Shown: one piece after another, positions 1-10,200 of the stretch
Layout: every line of letters starts with the position of its first letter
How positions within the stretch are numbered: the stretch's first letter is position 1
NCBI GenBank assembly: GCA_002633005.1
Contig: NMRA01000008.1
Span: 750,985 to 814,984, forward strand
DNA length: 64,000 nt
Origin: Phoronis australis
Lineage: Eukaryota; Phoronida; Phoronidae
Direction: 5' to 3'
Notes under the pieces: model-generated
Told to the model about the DNA's origin: nothing
Seen by the model: the letters and a program-made list of their open reading frames with translations, nothing else
The model's database searches: none
Position numbers and translations under genes: made by a program

Positions 1-1020
1 CTGTTGCACAGTATTGTGAGCCGACCCTGTTATAGTTACCAAAACGATATCGGGTCGGGGAAACCGCGGCGAGGCCACCAACCACGCGGCGGGTAAAAAG
101 ATAATCCAAAGACCCGACCTACCTCTGTCACTCCGAGTCTCCTGACAGACACACCGAAAACTGGATCATTTGACCTGCAGTCGGCCCGGGGCTCACGGCC
201 GTCGCATTGCGCTGAACCACATTCAATGGCCGCGCCGCACTCCGGTTTCCACACTCATAGTTGGCTGCCGGAGCTCCGTCATCGGTGGTGGATTTAGTAA
301 CTAAGTAAGCAAGCAAGTAAAATGTTTATTTTACTTAATGTTTATTTTACTTCGGTATAAAATAGTTTAATAGCAAAACAATAGCACAAGTGCTCAATAG
401 TGATCGATATAAAATGAGAAATCAACTTGTACTGAAAAGAGGTAGTCTAAGAGCTATGCAAATAAACTATACAAAGTTTAACATACTATGATGACTTATC
501 AAGCATCAAACAGCATACTTTGACAGCGCAGGTATTGTTGGCATTCACAAGCTTAGGACATTAATTATGCCTACAGCATCTAAACATCATGCGGAGTGAA
601 GTTTGATTTGGGCAGTTGATGGTCTACGACGACTGATCATAAAACAAATTTTAAGGGCCAGCGATATTGAATCTTGGGCTTTCGATAGGAACATAATCAA
701 TTTCACTGATAAAACCGTCTCCGGCAGTGAACGCTCCACAGGCATTTGTGACAGGTTTCGACACCAGTAAAGCACGGGAAAGGTAGTCGAATGCTTTTAG
801 TGACAATTCAAATTAGAATTAAAAAACCGATCTATGAGCCTTAAGAAAACATCTTCACAACTAAAACCTTTTCTAACTGAGGAGGCACGGCAGAGGTTTT
901 CAGTAAAAATTTCGTACACATGTAGTTGTTTACACATAAGTCTTTCAAAAGCTTGATTTACAGTGGATAAAACACTGGCACGCGTGTAACATGCCATGTC
1001 CAACTTTCACCTTTTTGAAA
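1..1020. other. Upstream region, no gene recognised
   Basis: The first 300 bases are CpG-rich, then the sequence becomes AT-rich. Short open frames on the minus strand (36-254, 587-775) match no family I know and lack convincing splice context. The CpG-rich start could be the promoter edge of a gene lying to the left, but nothing here proves it. Confidence 0.3.
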
Positions 1021-1232
1021 ACAGAGTGGCTGAGCCGCTGATGTGCGGTCACGGGCATGGATCGACTGCATGCTTTGGTGGTTGACAAGAGTTGAGGTGC
1101 CTTTAGTTTACGAACTTCCCAACTCTTCTAGGTAGCGCTGCGGCGATCTCTGAACTGGTTTCCTGCACGCCACTGCCCCGCCGATCATTCAAGAACCAGT
1201 CTAACAACATTTGGGCAGCCATATTGTCAAAG

Positions 1233-1297
1233 ATGTCACGCTACTCAAGGCCTCCTAATACTTCTCTTTATGTGCGCAACGTCGCCCCAGGAACTAG
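1233..1297 (+). CDS. SRSF10: SRSF10-like copy 1, exon 1
   Basis: Codes for MSRYSRPPNTSLYVRNVAPGT plus two bases of an Arg codon. It contains RNP2 (LYVRNV). Start chosen because SRY-x-RPPNTSL is the conserved N terminus and the paralog starts identically. The donor reads AG|GTAGTT and leaves phase 2. Confidence 0.9.
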
Positions 1298-4200
1298 GTA
1301 GTTGCTGTTATCTGTGACATAGAATTGATCAGTTCTTGTAAATTACTTACCTAGGACGTTATGATTAAACGTTTTGGTTTATGAAACCGCCCGTGAGTGA
1401 GAGCTAGTTCTCGCCACAGGCGTCCTCAGGCTCAGCTTCTGATCGTCCCCAATACACTATATAATACTACAAGGTATGACACTCCGAGTGTCATACCTTT
1501 AGTATTATATGTAGTGTATTGGGGACGATCAGAAGCTGAGGACGCATGTGGTTCTCACATGAGCCATGACTGACGACGACGTACAAAATTTGAGTTCCCA
1601 TTTCTGAATTGCATGTATAGATATATCCAAATTTTACTCAAAAAGAGTCCGTGGACATGTGGATTTTTCTACCCAGGCAAGCACAATCACTGAATCTTAG
1701 CTACCCTGGTTCTCAAAAGGATTGCCAAATTGTCTTTGCTGTCAGTGACATAAACATTTTGAAACATTTGCCAAAGAGCCCAAACTCCCACAGACAGCTT
1801 AAGGCTAAGTTGCTTTAATGCCACTCTTAGGACAGTCTTGGGTTATTCGAAATTTTACACCACCCCGGTCTATGCTGGTCATTAAACTTATATGGACAAT
1901 TAGAGCTTACTGAGGTGCATGCTAAATCTGGGAGTCAACTGACACTCAACTCCCCCGTTAATCCATTAAAGTGAAAAACATTTTAAAAAATGTCATTTGG
2001 ATGCATGATTCTCCAGCTTTTGAAACAAAGCATGGTTTCTTGTCCACTTTGAGAACGGAATCTTTTTAAGTTCTTGACGTGTGAGACAAACTTCATCTTC
2101 TGTATGTTTGTAAAGTAAAAATAAGACTTAAGTTTAATTTTACTGGCTGAACAATTGAGTGTGGAATAATTGTAATTTCATGGGTGTGACCTTGACGGAC
2201 TTATATGTTTTCCATATCTGACTTACCAAACAATCACTGGGGTCTAAAATTTTGGTCAATAATATTGAGAAACAAATTAATAGAGATTGAAACTATTTTA
2301 ATTTTGATTGAAGCCTTTTGATATAACGAAACTTTTTGCACTTTTGTGGCAGANTGTGACCTGAAATTTCTGGGTGCCGTTTGCTGAAAAAAAGGCCATT
2401 TTTGAGGCTCTAAAATTCAAATAACTCGAGAACCACCGAACCGATTTGAAAAATTCAAAAAGTTTTATAAACGGCATGTCTAAAGCTATCATTTAACACT
2501 CTTTTCAAGTGTTTCTGATGAAATTTGTATTTGGGTTTGCTCACCCTACCAAAGAGCCCAAACTCCCACAGACAGCTTAAGGCTAAGTTGCTTTAACTTT
2601 AATGCCACTCTTAGGACAGTCTTGGGTTATTCGAAATTTTACACCACCCCGGTCTATGCTGGTCATTAAACTTATATGGACAATTAGAGCTTGCTGAGGT
2701 GCATGCTAAATCTGGGAGTCAACTGACACTCAACTCCCCCGTTAATCCATTAAAGTGAAAAACATTTTAAAAAATGTCATTTGGATGCATAATTCTCCAG
2801 CTTTTGAAACAAAGCATGGTTTCTTGTCCACTTTGAGAACGGAATCTTTTTAAGTTCTTGACGTGTGAGACAAACTTCATCTTCTGTACGTTTGTAAAGT
2901 AAAAATAAGACTTAAGTTTAATTTTACTGGCTGAATAATTGAGTATGGAATAATTGTAATTTCATGGGTGTGACCTTGATGGACTTATATGTTTTCCATA
3001 TCTGACTTACCAAACAATCACTGGGGTCTAAAATTTTGGTCAATAATATTGAGAAACAAATTAATAGAGATTGAAACTATTTTAATTTTGATTGAAGCCT
3101 TTTGATATAACGAAACTTTTTGCACTTTTGTGGCAGATATTGTCCTTTGACCCCAAGAGGTCAGTGATGTGCTATGGGTCAAATGATTTTTTTAGAAAGT
3201 TTAGGTTTCGTGTGATTGTACGAATTTGATAATATAGTGAAGTACCCATAAGTAGCTTATTTATGACAAAAGTTAGAAACACATATAAAATTTTTAGGCT
3301 CAAGTGACCTCCAAAAATGGGTTCGGTTATGGAAAAAATTGAAATTCAAATATGGGTGCTGAAACTGGGGAGACAGGGCTTTCAGATGTGACCAGAAATG
3401 TCAATCTAATCACATTTTCTGTCTCTTATATAGGTTGACCTTTTCATGCAATTACCCAAATGTTAATTTGACATGGACTGAAACGGAACAGTAGTGGACG
3501 TGGGGGGGGCTAAATATGGGCATGTGTACAGGATTGAATAGAAACAGTGGCAACTGATGGTAATCCTGATTGACGAATCCATTGATGTCGAGTTATCGAA
3601 CTCCTTTGTTTTGGCATGTGCTACTCGCTAATTTGTGGGTGTGAAAATTAAAAAAAAATGATTTATTTTTCCAGTATGTCTGTTTCTTCAGGGCTTGGAA
3701 TTTTCCGCAGAAACACGGATTTCCGCTTTTTGGAAATGTGCTTTTCGCTTTTTTTATAATATTTCCGCGTAAAAAAAATCGGATTTGATATGAAATTTCC
3801 GCGGCAAATTCCTTTCTTACCGCGGCGTTGCAGACGACGTTCACCTCGGAAAGCGGAAGTTGCTCTTTATGTTTCGGAGGAACGTAAATTGTCAACATTG
3901 CCGGGGCATCTGGGTAAAGCGTGGTGGGATTTTCAATGGCGGCTCGTGTTATTGTTAAGCGCGGCGACAAATACTACCGCTCTGCAGCCAAAATTGTGCG
4001 GGTTGGGAGTGGACGGGCGAGCGAAAAGGACGCAGACGCATGTTACAGATGGTGGTAACGTTTTTTTTTTTTTTTAGTCCTCCCGATTTTTGTCGCGGAA
4101 AGGTTCACATTGACCATTTCAAAGGCTGGTTATCCGGCATGATTTGGGCCGTAAAAGTTTCCGCGTTTTTTGTCATTGGTCATTCCAAGCCCTGGTTTCT

Positions 4201-7200
4201 TACAGATGCAACTAGATTCTTTTGTTGATTTTGAATACATGCTATATTGCTTAACAGTCATTTACATGGGTCCCGCATTTGGAGAACCAGTTTTCTCTAT
4301 TGAATGACTGGCAACAAACTGGTTCTCAGAATCTGGGACCCTGTAAATTACTTTTGCCCTATATTTATGGAATGTCATTGTGTTAACTAGTCTTTAGCTT
4401 GGCTTTGTTAATTGCAGTTCCACTCCGTTTATCTGTGTTCCCATTTTTGGTCTTATTCCAATGCCTGTTTGTGTTTTCTTTGTTTCTCAGACCCGAAGAG
4501 TTGCGCAGTTTATTCGGTAAATATGGTCACCTGTCAGACGTCTATATTCCACAAGACTATTATACAGGCAAGGAACGTGGGTTTGCTTACATACAATATC
4601 CTTCTGTATTTCCTATCAGAGACTGAATTGAATTTCAAAGTTCTGTTTTGTTGTAATTTTAAGAACTCTTTGATTTGTTTTTAGTAGAGAGTATGGAGCC
4701 GAGGTAAAGTTTACAAGCAAGTTCTTAGAGTATACTTGAAAGTGGCTTGGAAGCATTAAACTCGTACAAAAGCAGGCAAGAGTTTGCAAGCCCAAGTGCA
4801 AGATTTCTCATAGGGCGTCGTCTACCAATACAGTACAAGATCATTAAACAAGAAAAGCACGTATTTAAACAAGAAAAGTGTACTTGTGGGAATAACTGCT
4901 TTTGTAAGCTAAATAAATCTCGGCAAGTTAAAGTCACAGTCACAGATGAGAAGTCACCTAGAGCCACTAGTCGTCAAACAAGTTTTTTTCAGTACAAGTT
5001 GCCAGGACTGTCAAGTCAATATTCATTTAAGGGCAGTTTCAAAATCTTTAAATATGAGCCACAGGCTCGTTTCACTGATAAATCTTCAAAAAAAAATTCC
5101 ACTCTCTAGTTCCGGTTTGTCTTCCGAAGCGCCCTGTCAATCAAGGTCAAGTCACTGTAAAGGCACGTTGTCAAGGAAACGGAATGAATGATGCAAGCCA
5201 CAGCGCAGAATAATAAGTCCACTCGCGAGTAGGGTAAAAGTCTTAATTTGGAACGCTCCATCATTTAAATCTTGCAAGCAAGAAACAGTCCAGGCGAGAT
5301 TGGTGTATTGTCAAAAATCGCTAACTTCAAATGTAAGGTGAATTCTTGCGTAGAAAGGCAGGCTTCAGTGAGGTAAATCCTCCAGAGAAAATTTTCATGA
5401 ATTATTCACGCGACTTCTTAAAAATTGCTGGACGTCACTAAAGAGTATCGGACAAGCAAGAAAGAGCTTTACATCGAGGCAAAAAGTAGGCAAAATGGTA
5501 ACAAGATTTCCGTGTCCGAGAACAGTGGCTGGGGTGGGACATGGTGCATCAGACATCTTGGCTACTGATCGAACCAGTTCTATTATATCCTATTGTGTCT
5601 CGACATCTTTTTACAGACAAGTATTAAAATCATTCTTTTGCATTCTTCAAGTGAAATTACTTTAAACGCTTAGATGAAACTCTGAAGTGTAATTTTGTAG
5701 TCGATAATCAACAAGATCTGTTTTTTTTTTAGCTAATGACCTTTGTGCACTGGTCTCCATGTGATTCAAACTTTAAGTGCAACTTGAATTTTGACTATCT
5801 CTAAGTGATGAAATGTCTCAATTGTGTTTGATCAAAGGTTTAGTTGTAGCTGTGCCTTGTGTGTTTGATAACTCCTTAACAGTCAGAACATTTGACCACC
5901 CGCGAGATGCTGAGGATGCCCTGCACTACCTGGACAAGACACTACTTTATGGCAAGGAGCTGGAAATTGAGTTTGCCAGAGGAGACAGGAAAAGTAAGAT
6001 AATACGTTAATCAGTTCTAATCCTACGTTATTGTTTTCAACGTTTGCAATTGCGTATGAGGAATACATCTAGTCACAGAAGGCATCCTTACACCCATGAA
6101 CAGCGTTGTACTGTAGTGGAGTTGGGGAAAGGTTTATTTGGTATTTTGCTGTTATATTTTCACCTACGTTTGCACAGTTTTCTACATGCCATTATTTTCT
6201 TGTTTCGTCTCTTGTGTGCTTCTGATCAATGCAACGATTCAATTGTACTTGTGTTTTGCTTACTGGGATATTCGTTTTTCGACTGGGGGGCATTATGCTT
6301 TCTGTTCTTCGACATTCACTCTTCTTTTGCCCATGATAACCCCTAACTATTTCTCAATAATTAACCTCTAGTTAACTGATTTCTTCGCCAGCACCCCGTC
6401 AGATGGTTTCCAGAGAGCGCAGGAGGTCACCAATTGGTGATCGTTATGATCATCGTCGCAGGCGCCGGTCACGTAGTTACAGCCCAAGGTAATGGCTCAC
6501 GGCGGTCGACAACTGTGTTTATGTGTGTGTTTGTTGATTTCTATAATTGAGAGGTAAGATTTGTCTGCGTTTTACTCTTCTAGCTGCACATCAGATGCGA
6601 AGAAGAGAATCGGGTGGACGCATGGTTGGTCGAGGCAGACGTCCACGGTATGGCACTAGACTGCAAACTCATGTTTAAGTAGCAATGCCATACGCAATAG
6701 TACTGTTGCTCCTTTGTGTTCACGGTAATTTGCTTGGTCAATCACTGTTCCAGGCATAGATTTGACAAAATGAATTCTTGCTTGACGTTTGAAACACGAG
6801 TTTGTAGCTTTAAGCAATAACAGTTGTGTGTAAAACGGGAACTCTGCCATGTGGCACTGAATGTAGGCCTTGGATATGAACACAAAGCAGTCTACTTTTT
6901 AGGTGAATGGGTTTTTGCAGGCGTGGAATGCTGTTCAATAGGTGTGGCACCAATTGTTTATGATTTAGAGCTGCTAGTGTTTAAACATGCCATAAACCGT
7001 GTTTTGGTCGTGGGGTCCGGTCTTGATACTCAAAATTATTTTTAGCATTTTCCGTTCTTCTTTTTTTGTTTAAACGTAAGATAAGTGTGTATTAGTCTGT
7101 GCGCATGTACTTTATGGTTTGCGTATATGAGTTTCTAGTCCAAGTTTGCTCTTGATAATCGTTTGGTTCGAGCTACAAACTCTAGGATAAACACGAGATT

Positions 7201-10200
7201 TTTGCGTAAAAACTTTAAAAATTTGGGGTTCAGACTAAAAACTTCTAGCCTAATGGTGGAGTCATCAAGTTTCCCCTGGTGGCTGTTTTATTGTTTATGA
7301 TTTTGGCAAGTGGGTTCCGATCGAGGAGAGCATTGCTGACTTGCTATACACCACCTCGTGGCTTTTTAAGTTTGCTAGCATTGCTCCCTTTAGTGGGAAG
7401 TTTCGAGTGATCATCCCCTGTATCTGCACTGTATGCAATGCACATGGTGGGCACATATCAATGTTCCGTGTTGCTCTTGTGTTACAAATTGCCAATTCTT
7501 TCCGTTATTTGCCAGACAATCGCTGGAATCATGGCAGGTGACATTACCACCTATACATGCTTAATACAATCCACCTTTTATCGATTGGAGTTGGGCTTGG
7601 TTAGCATTGTATTTTGACTGTGACCGCAAAGGTTGCTACTTTGATTTCAGACTCGGGCTGATTTCAGAAGATTAGTTTTCTCACCAATAATGTCATTTTA
7701 AACACAACACTGTGTGACCGGGGCATGTCTGCTGGTAGTAGGCACTTACAGGGGTCTCGCATTTTGAGTTCAAGCAGTTTCCTACACTGAATAACGGCAC
7801 ATGAAGCTTGTTCTCAAAATTCTAGGCCCCAGCAGGTGACTTGCGAATGATATCTGCTTTCATCAGTGTGTTCTGATTCTTTCAACGCGAACTCATTTCA
7901 GGTATCGGTCCAGATCTAGAAGTCCATACCGCGGCAGGTGAGCATAACATCGCAGGCCAGAATAAAAGCAACTGTTTACCCTTCGGTTTCTGTTTTTTGT
8001 CGTTTTGATGCCTAAATTTTTTTATTTGATAAGGTTCGCCTTATTGCCAAATATTTACATTTTCTGAAAGTAAAAAACTTGTAGAATTTGATTTTTGACT
8101 TTATGCATATCTGTCGTTGATCAGGTCACATGACCATGTCTGTAGTAAAATTCTCGAATCAGTTTTCTGAATCTTTGTGTTATGCATGAAAATGCTGAAA
8201 TTTTTTTTTTAATGGCTCCTCATACAAAAGTGGGACGTTTTATAAACAATTCCAGCTGCGTTTTGGAGAACAGTCCTTAAATTGTAGCATCAGTAAGTTT
8301 CGTATGAATCCGATGAGCAATTTCTGAACTTTCATGTTCGGAAGTTGGCCAAACTTGGACATTTTCCCCTGCCATCTTCAGTTGAATGATTGTCTAGCTT
8401 TTTTGATACCAGTCATGTACTCCTAAGAGGCATGGACTTTTGCAAGTGTTTTTTTACTATAACTTAGAAGTCCTTATAGAGATGGTTTTGAGTAATGCCT
8501 GCCATCCAAGAGCTGGGTGTTTTGTGTCTTCCACTGTCTCCATTCACTAGACATTGGGTTAGGTAGTACTTACGAAGCATCCAAGGAAACACTGATGAAA
8601 AGACAGTTCTATTTCCTTTGTTTTGTATTATTTTGTTGTTCAAATGTGAATTACCCTCAGAGTGGTTTTCCTTACCTTCTGTTGTAGCAGACGACGTTCT
8701 TACAGTCGGTCGAAGAGTCGGTCCCGTTCATATGAACGTAAACGAAGTCCACATGAAAGTAAACGTAGTCCGTCGCCGAGAAGGTAGATTAATTTCTTTT
8801 CGAAGGGCTTTTTGTTCACGTAATCTTGTAAAATGTCACCAATTAATTTCATACCAAAATAATTGCATAAACTGGTCTTTTTTCTCTTTTCAAAGGCCTG
8901 TTTTAAATGCCCATAATATCTCAAAACAAAGCATTTTATCGGTGTTACTTAGTCGAGTAGTTTTCAAAATCAGATGCATTTTGACGGAACCTTACATCTT
9001 GCCAGAATTGTTTGGCACTTTAGTCTAGCATTTGTCGCCATAAAGTTTTTGTTGGTCTTGCGTCAGTTGAGACATTATTGCCTGCAGCTGCTAATTATTT
9101 ATTTACGTAATGTACTTAAGCAGTAAGCCATGATTTCATCAGCAAAAGGTGTCGAAATTAAACCAGAATTTGTTAGAGGCCCATGAGCATTGCTATCCAC
9201 GAAAAGAACCGCATAGACAGGAATTGGGCAAAAAAGTGATTATGATAAAAGCATAGCATTTTACAACGTAACACTACAAAAATGACAAAAAAGCCTAGAA
9301 AATGTGAAACAAGTTTAGCTGTTGGCATTTATGTGTTACCAAAAAATCAGAAATTGCTGCCTTGATGTTTCTTGAACACTTGCTGCATACTAGGAATAGC
9401 TACAAGTTCAAGCCTAAGTATTCACACACAAAAGGATCTGGAATTTCCCGTCATGGCTGCTGGGCAGATGCCAAATTCATCGGCTGAGTAGTCGTCTCTC
9501 ATGACCTAAGAATGAAGGGAAATTAACACGAAAGTTTTTTCTTATTTTTTTTCAATATAATACATACGGTACAGATCACACAATTACACAATGCAATAAA
9601 TTTTTTGTTTGTCAATGATCAGTTAAGGTCAATTTACAGTGCTGATATGTACAAAGGCAATTTAACATTAAAAGTAACTAGAAAGATTATTGTCACGGCG
9701 TGACAATAACGGACTCTGCGCGTGCGTATTACTGGAATTATTATGGGAAGTTACTGACAGCAACCCGTTTACCAATATGAAAAGGAATTCTTTAAAATTG
9801 TAGGAGAAATTACATATTAATTTTTTGATGACCTCTCCACTAATTGACCTCTTCCGGTGCATTATGAGCCCTGATGAGGGAGTAATTGTTAACTCGATTA
9901 AAAGTGTGGTTAATGCTAATAATCTCAGATGTTTTACTTTAAGCACTTCAGAATACAAGATGAATGAAGTGGTCAAACTTTCAGAAGAAAAATGCACCTA
10001 ATGACCCCATAGGTGCACCAAATGACCTGAAAATTTAGAATTCAAACTCAATCGCACTTAGTAAACAGATACGTAATTCTGAAGTCTCTAGCTCAAAATT
10101 TTAGTTTGCACTCAATGACCTTTGACCTATTTTTTCTGATTGGTTAGGCCTATTGCGAAGTAAAGTAGGGTATTCAATTGGCATGTTGACTTACACCAGT

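Noticed and set aside
3593-4077. ORFs of 95-125 codons on both strands
   Set aside because: They lie in or across the edge of the hAT-type MITE and read low-complexity TTTCCGC sequence.
4747-5109. 120-codon ORF inside the U12 intron of copy 1
   Set aside because: It begins with TTG, has no family match, and its frame is not kept in the aligned intron of copy 2.
5872-5889. AT-AG rather than AT-AC end for the U12 intron
   Set aside because: CAG at 5884-5886 would keep frame with an extra Thr but lies only about 7 bases from the branch A; the AC gives the conserved RGFAYIQF.
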